Made by a program: the position numbers and the translations under genes. The notes below the pieces were generated by a model. It ran no database searches, was not told where the DNA came from, and saw only the letters and a list, made by a program, of their open reading frames with translations. Below are positions 25,971 to 34,510 of a stretch of 50,800 bases of DNA, piece by piece. The DNA is taken from assembly GCA_011390335.1 (NCBI GenBank), contig JAABSO010000031.1:1-50800 (forward strand), written 5' to 3'. The DNA is from Desulfotignum sp. Its GTDB lineage: Bacteria; Desulfobacterota; Desulfobacteria; Desulfobacterales; Desulfobacteraceae. Within the stretch, counting starts at the first letter, position 1. Each line of letters starts with the position of its first letter.

Positions 25971-26253
25971 TCTTGATAAAGAGGAAAAAGAGATCCTTGA
26001 TTCTTTCGAACGCGGAGAATGGGAAAGAGTCAAAAATCATAAAGCTGAAATTAAAAAACATCAAGAATATGCCAGAAAAACCCTAAAAAAGGATAAAAGG
26101 GTCAATATCAGGATTTCGGCTAAAGATTTAGATGAAATACAGACACTTGCCATTGAAAATGGCATTCCCTATCAAACTTTGATGGCAAGCATACTCCATC
26201 GTTATGTTCATGGCAGCCTTATTGACAAACAAAGGGCGAACGAACAAAGATAG
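25957..26253 (+). CDS. CopG/ribbon-helix-helix-type antitoxin
   Basis: A 98-residue protein. The N-terminal half is charged and helical, like a flexible toxin-binding arm. The C-terminal half has KRVNIRISAKDLDEIQTLAIENG followed by PYQTLMASILHRYVHG, the pattern of a CopG-like ribbon-helix-helix DNA-binding domain. AGGAG precedes the ATG, in contrast to the toxin gene, so the antitoxin should be translated more efficiently. By family it binds and inactivates the toxin and represses the shared promoter. AT-rich like its partner. Confidence 0.78.
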   Translation: MGKINLDKEEKEILDSFERGEWERVKNHKAEIKKHQEYARKTLKKDKRVNIRISAKDLDEIQTLAIENGIPYQTLMASILHRYVHGSLIDKQRANEQR

Positions 26254-26305
26254 ATCGTTAGAGCGACGTCTGTCAGAAAGCATGCCGGCAGCCCCGCCCG
26301 GCTGG

Positions 26306-26337
26306 GTCACCGTCTTATGTCACCGTCTTATGTCACC
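26306..26337. repeat. 13-base tandem repeat
   Basis: GTCACCGTCTTAT is present twice in tandem (26306-26318, 26319-26331), then the first six bases of a third copy. It lies in the 202-base gap between the antitoxin gene and the convergent zinc-finger gene, which otherwise shows no gene I can support. Confidence 0.7.
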
Positions 26338-26455
26338 ATCATATAAATTCAAATCAAGCTGGTATTTTTCCGCGCACTCCTGGAAGATCCCCTGGCTGAG
26401 GCAGGCTTCGGAATGCTTTCTTTGACGGACCAGGGTTCAGATACCTGCGTCCGGT

Positions 26456-26722
26456 CTATTTGAGCTGGCTGTCCTTGCTGCCCCGGCGGTTGTAAAGGCT
26501 GGATCCGGCATCGGTTTTTTCAATTTCCGATTGACACTGAACACACAGCCGTACCCCGGGAAGGGCATTGCGCCGTGCCTCGGGAATCGGTTCTTCGCAC
26601 GCTTCACAATGGGTTCTGCTTTCACCATGTCCCAGGCGGCTTCTGGCCCGCTTCACCGCATCTGCCACACCGGCATCGATCTGCTCCTGCACTGCCCCGT
26701 CTTTTGCCCATCCCACCGCCAT
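26456..26722 (-). CDS. TraR/DksA-type C4 zinc finger protein (YbiI-like)
   Basis: An 88-residue protein. It begins MAVGWAKDGAVQEQIDAGV and carries a four-Cys zinc finger, HCEACEEPIPEARRNALPG followed by LCVQCQ, the pattern of YbiI-type relatives of DksA. DksA itself enters the RNA polymerase secondary channel; the role of the short YbiI-like proteins is not settled. The ATG at 26722 is chosen because AGGAG lies six bases before it and the protein then starts like the family; the frame is open 28 codons further upstream. It stands alone, followed by the 13-base repeats. Confidence 0.88.
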   Translation of the reverse strand: MAVGWAKDGAVQEQIDAGVADAVKRARSRLGHGESRTHCEACEEPIPEARRNALPGVRLCVQCQSEIEKTDAGSSLYNRRGSKDSQLK

Positions 26723-27011
26723 GATCCGCTCCTGTTTTCTTGATCTGTGCTTTATCTGACAGGTAAATATAGACACTTTGTCTCCTAAAAGCAAGCAAGC
26801 CCTCATTTGCTACAAGCATCCCAGGTTTTCGATTGTTTGCCGCAGGGGGCGGGCATCAAGCAGCTGAACAAGGTCTGATTCCATACGATGGCCCTGGCAC
26901 CGCCGGGTTATTGATTTACTTTCATATCTGAAAATGGTAGATAACTTTGTGAGAATCCGGTATTGGCTTCATTTAGAGCACTTTGGCAATTGATGCAACC
27001 CAGGCAAACGG

Positions 27012-28922
27012 ATGCAGGACAACATGTCATCTTCCAGTAAAAATTCCGGCAGCAGCCCTGATGCATACGGCAGGCTTTACAAGGAAAGCCGCCTGGCCCA
27101 GAAGCGCCTGAACACCCTGCTCAAATATCTGGCTGATCCAGTGTTCGCCTTTACCCTGGACAATACTGTGGAATATGTCAATCCGGCATTTGAAAGGGTG
27201 TTCGGCTGGACCCTGGATGAAATAAAAGGCAAAAACATCAATTTTGTCCCTCCCCACCTGCTCGACCAGGCAAAACAGGGAATGAAGCAGTTGTTTTTGA
27301 ACCGTACGGTACTTGATTTCGAAACCCAGCGGTATACAAAGGACGGCCGGATTCTTGATATCATGATCAACGGCTCTATTTTGTATGATGAACATGACAA
27401 CCCTATGGGCCAGGTATTGATACTGCGGGATGTGACCGCTGAAAAACGCATGGCAAAAACCAACCAGATCATGTTCAAAATTTCCCATGCCCTGCACACC
27501 TATCACAAACTCGGGGACCTGGTGTCCATCATCACCGCGGAGATCCAGAAACTGGTGACTGTGGAGGGGGCGTTCATCCTTCTGGCAGATGAAAAAGCAG
27601 ATGAACTGTATTTTTTCTCTGCCCGGTTCAAGGATGCGGCATCCGGCAGCAAGTTCAAAAAAATCAGGTTCCCGGCCGATCAGGGGGTATCCGGCCATGT
27701 CTACAAGACCAACCGTCCATTGCTGATCCCGGATATATCACAATGTGATTTTTATCTGCGACGGGTGGATGAGGAAACCGATCTGGTGGCAAAAAACATG
27801 CTGTCCGTGCCCATCAGGCTCAAAGACCGGGTTATCGGGGTGGTATCGGTGGTGAACAAGCTCCAGGGGCACTTTGATGACACAGACACCGACCAGCTGA
27901 TGATGGTGGCCAGCACAATGGCCCTGCCCATTGAAAATACCCGGATCCACGAGGAACTGGAACAGTCCTATGCTGATTTGAAAATTTTAAACCAGGCCAA
28001 GGACAAAGTCATCAACCACCTGGCCCATGAATTGAAAACCCCGGTGTCTGTGGTGGATGCTGCCATGAAACTGCTGGTTAAAAAGCTGGCGGCAAGGGGC
28101 ATACATGATGCCCAGATGGAAAAGATCGTTTCCCGGGGCAGAAGAAACCTTGCCAGGATACTGGACATCCAGTATGAAGTGGAAGACCTGCTGAAAAAAA
28201 AGGAGTTTGCCGCCTATCATATCCTGGGCCGGCTGGTGGATGCCTGCAAAGACCAGTTTATGCTCCTGGCTGAAAACCAGACCCGGGATGCTGCTGTGCT
28301 GGATGCTGTGGAAAAGGCCATTGAAACCCTGTTCGGCCCGGCCCGGCTGGAAAATCAGACCATTTTTCTGGACGATTATATCACACAGCATCTGAAAAAA
28401 ATTGCACCGGATATTGCCTTCCGCCAATGTGCCATAAACACCCATCTGGACAAGGCCCTGCCAGTGCATATTCCCCGGGAGATCCTTGATATTATCATAA
28501 CCGGCCTTGTCAGAAACGCCATTGAATACACCCCGGACAGCGGTCAGATCGACATCATTGTCACCGGCAACAAAACCCATCCGGAACTGGTCATCAAAGA
28601 TTACGGCATCGGGTTCACCAGAGAAAAGCTGCACCTGATTTTTGAAAATTATTTTATCCCGCCGGTATCATCTGAATACACCACCAAAACCCCCTATGCA
28701 TTCAATGCCGGGGGCAGGGGGTTTGATCTGCTGCGCATAAAGCTGTTTTCCGAACGGTTTCATTTTACCTTGAAGATTGATTCCACCAGGTGCAGATATA
28801 TTCCTGCAGACACAGATCTGTGCCCGGGAGACATCCGGCGCTGCCCTTTCTGCACAGCACCGGATGACTGCTTTCATTCCGGGGGCACCTCTGTTTGTCT
28901 TGCCTTTCTGGGATCACCATAA
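27012..28922 (+). CDS. PAS-GAF hybrid sensor histidine kinase with Cys-rich tail
   Basis: A 636-residue soluble kinase. It has a PAS domain (about 35-148), a GAF domain (about 160-312), a HisKA region with His339 in LAHELKTPVSVVD, a long helical section, and a HATPase domain (N-box LVRNAIEYTP, G1 KDYGIGF, G2 AGGRGFDLLR). The tail has six cysteines at 594, 604, 611, 614, 620 and 629, including CPFC and CFHSGGTSVC, which could bind metal or a cluster. No membrane segments, so it should sense a cytoplasmic signal; no response regulator is adjacent. AGGA precedes the fifth codon, so the ATG at 27024 may be the real start. It ends eight bases from the convergent pyruvate carboxylase gene. Confidence 0.9.
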   Translation: MQDNMSSSSKNSGSSPDAYGRLYKESRLAQKRLNTLLKYLADPVFAFTLDNTVEYVNPAFERVFGWTLDEIKGKNINFVPPHLLDQAKQGMKQLFLNRTVLDFETQRYTKDGRILDIMINGSILYDEHDNPMGQVLILRDVTAEKRMAKTNQIMFKISHALHTYHKLGDLVSIITAEIQKLVTVEGAFILLADEKADELYFFSARFKDAASGSKFKKIRFPADQGVSGHVYKTNRPLLIPDISQCDFYLRRVDEETDLVAKNMLSVPIRLKDRVIGVVSVVNKLQGHFDDTDTDQLMMVASTMALPIENTRIHEELEQSYADLKILNQAKDKVINHLAHELKTPVSVVDAAMKLLVKKLAARGIHDAQMEKIVSRGRRNLARILDIQYEVEDLLKKKEFAAYHILGRLVDACKDQFMLLAENQTRDAAVLDAVEKAIETLFGPARLENQTIFLDDYITQHLKKIAPDIAFRQCAINTHLDKALPVHIPREILDIIITGLVRNAIEYTPDSGQIDIIVTGNKTHPELVIKDYGIGFTREKLHLIFENYFIPPVSSEYTTKTPYAFNAGGRGFDLLRIKLFSERFHFTLKIDSTRCRYIPADTDLCPGDIRRCPFCTAPDDCFHSGGTSVCLAFLGSP

Positions 28923-28930
28923 ATCCTATT

Positions 28931-31900
28931 TCAGACCTTTTCACCGCAATGGGGACAGAATTTGTAGTCTGTATTGGCAAACGGGGTGCCGCATGCCGCA
29001 CATTTTCTGGGCAAAAGCCCCAGTTTCACCAGCAGTTCTCCTTTTTTCACCGGCACCATTTTTTTATCAAATTTATAATCAGCGGTTTTCACGACACTTT
29101 CCACAATACCATCCACAGCAGATACCACCGATTTTTCCTGCTTCATGATGGTGATATTGAACAACTCCTCGCCTGCTTTCACCACATCCCCCGGTTTCAC
29201 ATACATGATCCACAGGTCTCCGTTGGAAGGTGATGCGGCATGATAGGGATTGCCCGGTTCCGCCATCTGGATGGCATCGGCTGCATGGCCGGCGGCATCC
29301 GCCACTTTTACCGTGTGGGTGAAAATTTCTCCGTTCAGTGTATACCGGACCATGCTCATCCCTTTTTCATCAGGATGTTCGATCCCCAGGATTTTCATGG
29401 AATGGGGTTTGCCGTCCGTATCATTGAAGGCAAGCTCACGACCAGGGACCAGTCCCTCAAACCAGACATCCAGGGGCACCCGGTTGGGATTACCAAATTC
29501 CTGCCGGAATAAAATGGTCTTGAGCGCATCCCCTGGATGGTTGAGGTACATGATCAGCTCTTCTGTGGTGGGCACCCGGGAGATCTGTTTTTCCAGTTCC
29601 TGTTTTTCACTCTCAATATCCACGGGGGACAGTCCCTCCAGGGGAGATACCTGTGTTCTTTCTGCAAGGGCCTGTGCATAATTTTTCCCGAAAGCACTGG
29701 CATATACCCAGTCCGGCGGGAACCCCAGGGGGAGCTTTCCGAATTTTCCCAACAGCAGGTTCCTGAAGGCATCATTACTGTCTTTGTAGAGCACGCTGCG
29801 TTCCTCTTTCATCTCATCACTGAGCTGGTCTTCCGGTGTTGCAATCACTGTTTCCAGTATCCAGAGCAGATGCCTGACCTCATCTTCTCCGCCCCGCTGA
29901 TAGGCACTGGTCACTGCAAGAAAGGCCGTGTTCCAGGTAATCTGGGAGCCGGGGGTCACATCATGGTACCGGATGATCTGCCGGGTGCCGGCCAGAAATC
30001 TGAGCATATGGGGCAGAAGATGGATATACCCCTGCTGCATGGCCCCTTCCTGGGAGGAGGAGGTGGCGCCTCCGGGCATGCCGTGGCGGATCACATCATG
30101 GTCTATGCCCTGAAAATACGGGGCTGTGTACCGGTCATAATAGGGCATAATCTGCTTGAGAACAAAATTGCAGTCCCGGATCATATCTTTGTCAAGACTG
30201 GTAGCAAGGCCCAGCTCCTCTTCAATATAGGCAGCAGTGGACAAAACCTCCCCCTGGCCGTACCAGCGCACAGCAGCGCCGATGGCCGTATCCACAATAT
30301 GGGCCCCGGCTCTGGCTGCAGCCCCCACAGCAGGAACAAACAGCCCGTCTGTGCAGTGGCGGTGGTAATGGATCACCAGGGCCGGATAATTTTTGCGGAT
30401 TTGCGCCACCAGCGCTGAAATAAACCGCGGGGGACATACCCCGGCCATGTCCTTAAGACCCAGGATAAACAGGGACTGGGCCTTTGAAAAAGAAACCCCG
30501 GACACGTCCGCCGCCTGCTGGATAATCTCTTCCACCACGCCCATATAATGGTTTACATCAAATCCGGCTGCCCAGGAAAGGGATACAGCGGGCTGCCAGA
30601 CATTCTGCCGGGAGTTCATCACCACCTCTGCCAGGGGCCGCATGTTTGCGACATGGTTGAGAAAATCAAAACACCGGACAATGTCATGGTGCTCACAGAT
30701 GGATTCACTGGTGAGCTGCATGAGGTTTTTGGGCTGGGGTTTGTAGCCCAGCAGGTTGGTGGACCGAACCAGGATCTGTTTGGGGGTCAGGGGGGCAAAC
30801 TGGTTCCATACCCGGGCTTCGTTAAAGGGATAGGTCATATTGGCCATCATGGCCACATGGAAATGGGCCCCGCCCCCGTTTTCCAGGGAGAAAAATCCGC
30901 ACCGGTCCAGATACGGCCCCATGATTTTGTCTTCTGCCAGGCGGAACCGGTTGCCGGAGTTGGACTGGGTGATGTCCCGGGCTGTGGTGTCGGAGAAATG
31001 GACGATATCTGCGTCCCTTACATAATCAATCAGGGCCTGGCGGTCCCCCCTGGGATACCTGCCTGCTGCAGGCACCGGCTCCAGGGCCGGCAGCACAGGA
31101 TCAAAACCACCCACCCGCTTGTCGGCAACCCCCCGGTAGTCTGACAGCTGAATATGGGGGTTGTATCCCATGGCGGATATTTCAGCCATGAGCCTTGACA
31201 GGCGCAGGCCCTCGGACTCACTGTCCCTGTAGTGCATCAGTTCAGGGGTTTTTTCCACAAACCGGGTATCATACAGACCGGACCGGAATACCGGATCAGC
31301 CACAATTTTCTGGTGAAAGGGGATGGTGGTTTTTACACCGCCGATGATATATTCCTTCAGGGCCCGGTTCATGACAGCCAGGGATTTTTCCCAGGTTTCG
31401 CCGTGGGCGATGAGCAGGGAAGCGGCAGAATCATAATTGGAGGGAAATTCATACCCGCCGGCGATGCATGAATCCAGCCTGACACCGGGTCCGCCCGGAG
31501 AGATATACCGGGCGATGTGACCGGCATTGGGGGCAAAATCGTTTCGCGGGTCTTCACAATTGATGCGCACCTGGATGGCATGGGCCGTGGGCCGTGTTTT
31601 TTCATCGGTGAACCGCAGCCGCGATCCGAATGCAACGGCAATCTGCTCCTCCACAAGGTCAATGCCGTAGCGGCATTCGGTAATGCCATGCTCCACCTGG
31701 AGCCGGGTGTTCACCTCGATGAGATAGGGATTCTGGTCTTCATCCACGAGAAATTCCACCGTGGCAAGAGAATAATACCCCACCTCCCTTACCAGGGCTT
31801 TGGCATACTCCTTAAGCCGGTGCCGCAGGTCCTGGGTCATTTTCGGCCAGGGAGACGGGGTGATCTCCACCAGCTTCTGGTGATTTCTCTGGACGGTACA

Positions 31901-32617
31901 ATCCCGTTCATCAAAGGCAAACACATTCCCGTGCTGGTCTGCAATGACCTGGATCTCTATGTGGCGCACGGATGTGAGCAGTTTCTCCACGTAGATCCTG
32001 GGGTTTCCGAAAGAAGCCTGGGCCAGGACCGCGGCTTTGGAAAAAGCGGTTTCCAGCTGGTCCATATCATAGATTTCATAGATACCCCTGCCCCCGCCGC
32101 CGCCCTCGGCCTTGAGCATGACCGGCAGTCCCAGATCCAGGGCAATTTTTCTGGCTTCGTGCATTTCAACCGCATCAAGTGATCCCGGTACCACCGGAAC
32201 CTTAAGTTTTCTGGCAAGTTCCCTGACCTGGACCTTGTTTCCCAGAAGGGTCATAGGCTCGGTGGGCGGACCGATGAACAAAATGCCTTTTTTGGCACAT
32301 TTTCTGGGAAATCCTGCATCTTCTGAAGCAAATCCCCATCCCGGATGAACCGCCACCACATCCTTTTCTTTGGCCAGTTCCAATATCCGGTCAATCTCCA
32401 GATAGGCCCTGGGATTTTCCCCTAAAAGGATAAATTCCTGGGCACCTGAAGTGAACGGGGCGGTTTTGTCGACATCGGTAACCGTCAGAACAGGAACGGC
32501 CATGAGCTCTTCTCTGATGGACCGAATGATCCGCCTTGCCGTGATACCACGGTTGGCCACCAGAATTTTTTTGCCTGCAATTTCTTTGACAACCTGTTCA
32601 AATGTCTTTTCTTCCAT
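28931..32617 (-). CDS. pyc: pyruvate carboxylase-type biotin enzyme with C-terminal zinc ribbon
   Basis: 1228 residues, near the usual 1150-1180 of single-chain pyruvate carboxylase plus an extra tail. Order: biotin carboxylase (about 1-470, ATP-grasp GGGGGRGIY, RDCTVQRNHQK, EVNTRLQVEH); carboxyltransferase (HFSDTTARDITQSNSG, GLKDMAGV with the metal/carboxylated Lys, HYHRHCTDG); biotinyl domain with the attachment Lys1159 in IMKQEK; and a final four-Cys zinc ribbon (CAACGTPF...FCPHCG). It should carboxylate pyruvate to oxaloacetate with ATP and bicarbonate. The attachment motif is MKQ rather than AMKM. The ATG at 32617 is preferred over an upstream one because AAGGAG lies before it. It follows birA by 20 bases. 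A different 2-oxoacid or acyl substrate cannot be excluded. Confidence 0.88.
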   Translation of the reverse strand: MEEKTFEQVVKEIAGKKILVANRGITARRIIRSIREELMAVPVLTVTDVDKTAPFTSGAQEFILLGENPRAYLEIDRILELAKEKDVVAVHPGWGFASEDAGFPRKCAKKGILFIGPPTEPMTLLGNKVQVRELARKLKVPVVPGSLDAVEMHEARKIALDLGLPVMLKAEGGGGGRGIYEIYDMDQLETAFSKAAVLAQASFGNPRIYVEKLLTSVRHIEIQVIADQHGNVFAFDERDCTVQRNHQKLVEITPSPWPKMTQDLRHRLKEYAKALVREVGYYSLATVEFLVDEDQNPYLIEVNTRLQVEHGITECRYGIDLVEEQIAVAFGSRLRFTDEKTRPTAHAIQVRINCEDPRNDFAPNAGHIARYISPGGPGVRLDSCIAGGYEFPSNYDSAASLLIAHGETWEKSLAVMNRALKEYIIGGVKTTIPFHQKIVADPVFRSGLYDTRFVEKTPELMHYRDSESEGLRLSRLMAEISAMGYNPHIQLSDYRGVADKRVGGFDPVLPALEPVPAAGRYPRGDRQALIDYVRDADIVHFSDTTARDITQSNSGNRFRLAEDKIMGPYLDRCGFFSLENGGGAHFHVAMMANMTYPFNEARVWNQFAPLTPKQILVRSTNLLGYKPQPKNLMQLTSESICEHHDIVRCFDFLNHVANMRPLAEVVMNSRQNVWQPAVSLSWAAGFDVNHYMGVVEEIIQQAADVSGVSFSKAQSLFILGLKDMAGVCPPRFISALVAQIRKNYPALVIHYHRHCTDGLFVPAVGAAARAGAHIVDTAIGAAVRWYGQGEVLSTAAYIEEELGLATSLDKDMIRDCNFVLKQIMPYYDRYTAPYFQGIDHDVIRHGMPGGATSSSQEGAMQQGYIHLLPHMLRFLAGTRQIIRYHDVTPGSQITWNTAFLAVTSAYQRGGEDEVRHLLWILETVIATPEDQLSDEMKEERSVLYKDSNDAFRNLLLGKFGKLPLGFPPDWVYASAFGKNYAQALAERTQVSPLEGLSPVDIESEKQELEKQISRVPTTEELIMYLNHPGDALKTILFRQEFGNPNRVPLDVWFEGLVPGRELAFNDTDGKPHSMKILGIEHPDEKGMSMVRYTLNGEIFTHTVKVADAAGHAADAIQMAEPGNPYHAASPSNGDLWIMYVKPGDVVKAGEELFNITIMKQEKSVVSAVDGIVESVVKTADYKFDKKMVPVKKGELLVKLGLLPRKCAACGTPFANTDYKFCPHCGEKV

Positions 32618-32637
32618 GTAATACTCCTTGTGTGTAA

Positions 32638-33342
32638 TCATATCATCCTGGGATGGATGGTTCCTGAACTGATATACGATATGCCCTTTTTTGTCCGGAT
32701 GCAAAGCCTTCCTGCGGGGTCTATTCCCAAAATCCGGGCAGGGCCGGCATTTTTGCCGGTATTTTCCACAACCACGTCCTGGTCTTTCCAGGCAAGACAG
32801 GCATCAACCTCTTTGACAACCAGGGCCGGATCTGTTACCAGGACGGAAAAATGCTGCAGGATATGTGTCAGACACAGATCCCACAGCCCGGAAGGTGTTA
32901 TATTTACACCAGATGCCTGTAAACATCCAGCTTTTATGTGGAAAAATTTTTCCGTGCCGCTGTTTTCCGGTGCTGCACACAGGTTCATACCGATACCGGC
33001 TATCATTGTCTGCTGTTTTTCCTCAACCAGTATCCCCCCCACCTTGCAGGGGCCTGTCATGATATCATTGGGCCATTTAATCAAACCAGGCACGCCCAGG
33101 TCTTCCAGGGTCCGGATAAGAGGCAAAGCCAGGGCCATGGACAGCAGGGCACCTAAGTTTCGGGATTTTTCAGGCAGCCGTACGGCTGCAAACAGGTTTC
33201 CGGCAACAGACACCCACTGCCGGCCCATTCTCCCCCTTCCCCGGGTCTGGTTTTCTGCAAGGACCCAGGCATATTCGGGAAAACTGCCTGCCCTGTAAAG
33301 ATCCCATGCAAGGTCCATGGCAGACCCGCAGGTTTTTGCCAC
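32638..33342 (-). CDS. birA: biotin-protein ligase BirA (catalytic domain only)
   Basis: 234 residues from a GTG at 33342. Motifs: SAMDLAW for the usual STN..A segment, QTRGRGRMGRQWVS (biotinoyl-AMP loop), GNLFAAVRLP, KWPNDI and KVGGILVE, then a small C-terminal SH3-like domain. It activates biotin with ATP and attaches it to the carrier Lys of the carboxylase encoded 20 bases downstream. There is no DNA-binding N-domain, so it is not expected to act as a repressor. The GTG has no good ribosome site and cuts close to the first motif. The frame stays open upstream with a strong GGAGGT placed before a CTG at 33408, which may be the true start, adding 22 residues. Confidence 0.9.
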   Translation of the reverse strand: MAKTCGSAMDLAWDLYRAGSFPEYAWVLAENQTRGRGRMGRQWVSVAGNLFAAVRLPEKSRNLGALLSMALALPLIRTLEDLGVPGLIKWPNDIMTGPCKVGGILVEEKQQTMIAGIGMNLCAAPENSGTEKFFHIKAGCLQASGVNITPSGLWDLCLTHILQHFSVLVTDPALVVKEVDACLAWKDQDVVVENTGKNAGPARILGIDPAGRLCIRTKKGISYISSGTIHPRMI

Positions 33343-33405
33343 AAATCCGGGACATCCCTGCCATTGCTGATGGATAAGCCCTGCAAATGCATGGTTATGA
33401 TCTTT

Positions 33406-33420
33406 CAGATATATACCTCC
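33406..33420 (-). promoter_or_regulatory. strong Shine-Dalgarno before a possible CTG start of birA
   Basis: On the minus strand GGAGGT (33420-33415), six bases, then CTG (33408-33406) in frame with birA. No ATG, GTG or TTG exists in this frame between the upstream TAA and the GTG at 33342. A short 19-codon ORF ends with a TGA overlapping the CTG (CTGA). Confidence 0.45.
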
Positions 33421-33479
33421 ATATCCCGGGCCGGATATTTGTCCAACGCCTGAAAGCCGGACATTGTTTTATTTTTTTT

Positions 33480-33641
33480 CTATCGTCTTATTTTTTTTTT
33501 CTGGTGATCCCTGCCCAGATGAAAGTTGATCCAGGAGGAGGTCTTGTGCAGTTCCCATATACGGGGGGGGACAAAATCCTGTGCCAGGGTCACCACAAAA
33601 TTTTTGGGGTTGAGCAGTTCATCTTTGAATATTCTCAGCAT
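33480..33641 (-). CDS. small hypothetical protein upstream of birA
   Basis: A 53-residue frame starting ATG at 33641 with AAAGGA six to nine bases before it. The product, starting MLRIFKDELLNPKNF and ending in a Lys/Arg-rich tail after NFHLGRDHQ, is amphipathic with no signal peptide or cysteines. I do not recognise a family. It lies on the birA-pyc strand with about 70 bases to the candidate CTG start of birA, so it could lead that operon. The good ribosome site and codon pattern favour a real gene, but the T-rich 3' end could be chance. Confidence 0.45.
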   Translation of the reverse strand: MLRIFKDELLNPKNFVVTLAQDFVPPRIWELHKTSSWINFHLGRDHQKKKIRR

Positions 33642-33807
33642 GAGAGTTCCTTTTTATCCTGATCACGCCATGCAGCCAAGGGGGTAATATATACCATATC
33701 CTTGTTTTCAAACAAAACCGTGTTCGATGTCAAATAAAAAAAACATGGTTTATATATGATACCCTTCTTGTATTTGCCTCTAAAGTGCCCATATCCCTTT
33801 TATTTAT

Positions 33808-33835
33808 TTGACAATTGCCGTTCTTTGGGTAAAAT
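33808..33835 (+). promoter_or_regulatory. sigma-70 promoter for the flavoprotein-MarR genes
   Basis: TTGACA (33808-33813), 16 bases, TAAAAT (33830-33835), 75 bases before the flavoprotein ATG. Strong consensus match. The start site falls on the direct repeat at 33845-33867. Confidence 0.65.
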
Positions 33836-33844
33836 AAGCCCCTA

Positions 33845-33867
33845 ATGAATAAATTGATGAATAAATT
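33845..33867. repeat. direct repeat / candidate operator ATGAATAAATT
   Basis: Two exact copies of ATGAATAAATT with a 12-base period, placed at the predicted transcription start just after the -10 box. This position suits a repressor site. The shared word ATAAAT also occurs in the palindrome at 35073-35088 on the other side of the MarR gene. Confidence 0.5.
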
Positions 33868-33909
33868 CTGCGGCAGGTACATCCCTGACCGCAAAGCCAG
33901 GAGATAAAA

Positions 33910-34476
33910 ATGAAAATTTTGACCTTGCAGGGCAGTGCCCGGAAAAAAGGCAACACCGCAACCGTGCTTGGCTGGGTGGAAGAAGAACTTATCAACCAGG
34001 GCCATGAAGTGACCAGCATCTATCTTCACGGCAAAAATCTGAACGGCTGCATGGGCTGTGCCAAATGCAAAGAGGTTCCGGATGATGTGGGATGTGTGCA
34101 GAAAGATGATGTTCCGGAAATTCTGGGCCGGATGGTGGCAGCTGATCTGGTGGTGTTTGCATCTCCTTTGTATTTCTGGGGTGTGTCTGCCCAGCTCAAG
34201 GCAGTTATAGACAGGACCTACAGTCTCTATACCCGGTACCATGAACCTGACCATGCCTCTTTGCTGGAAGGCCGGCGCCAGGCCCTTCTGGTAACCGGGG
34301 CCGGCGGATGGGACAACAATGCTGAGGCAGCGTTTACAGCCTTTGGCCGGATGCAGAATCCCCACAAAACCATCCATTCCGGAACACTGTACACAGGCAA
34401 ATGCACAACCCCGGCAGATATGGATGCATCCGTCAGAGAACAGGCAGTTGCATTTGCCCGGCAGATAACAGCATAA
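33910..34476 (+). CDS. NADPH-dependent FMN reductase / iron-sulfur flavoprotein family
   Basis: A 188-residue flavodoxin-fold protein: FMN phosphate loop GSARKKGNTATV at 8-19, and ASPLYFWGVSAQLKAVIDR, the typical second FMN loop and dimer helix. Four cysteines at 47, 50, 53 and 62 (CMGCAKC, then GC) follow the compact CxxCxxC...C pattern of archaeal-type iron-sulfur flavoproteins, which bind a [4Fe-4S] cluster and FMN and shuttle electrons in the cytoplasm. AGGAG lies before the ATG. It is followed by a MarR-type regulator gene 34 bases later and then by an MttB homologue, so it may provide low-potential electrons for that pathway. Redox partner unknown. Confidence 0.88.
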   Translation: MKILTLQGSARKKGNTATVLGWVEEELINQGHEVTSIYLHGKNLNGCMGCAKCKEVPDDVGCVQKDDVPEILGRMVAADLVVFASPLYFWGVSAQLKAVIDRTYSLYTRYHEPDHASLLEGRRQALLVTGAGGWDNNAEAAFTAFGRMQNPHKTIHSGTLYTGKCTTPADMDASVREQAVAFARQITA

Positions 34477-34510
34477 CACAGTATACCCAGTATATAAGGT
34501 CTCTTTGCCC

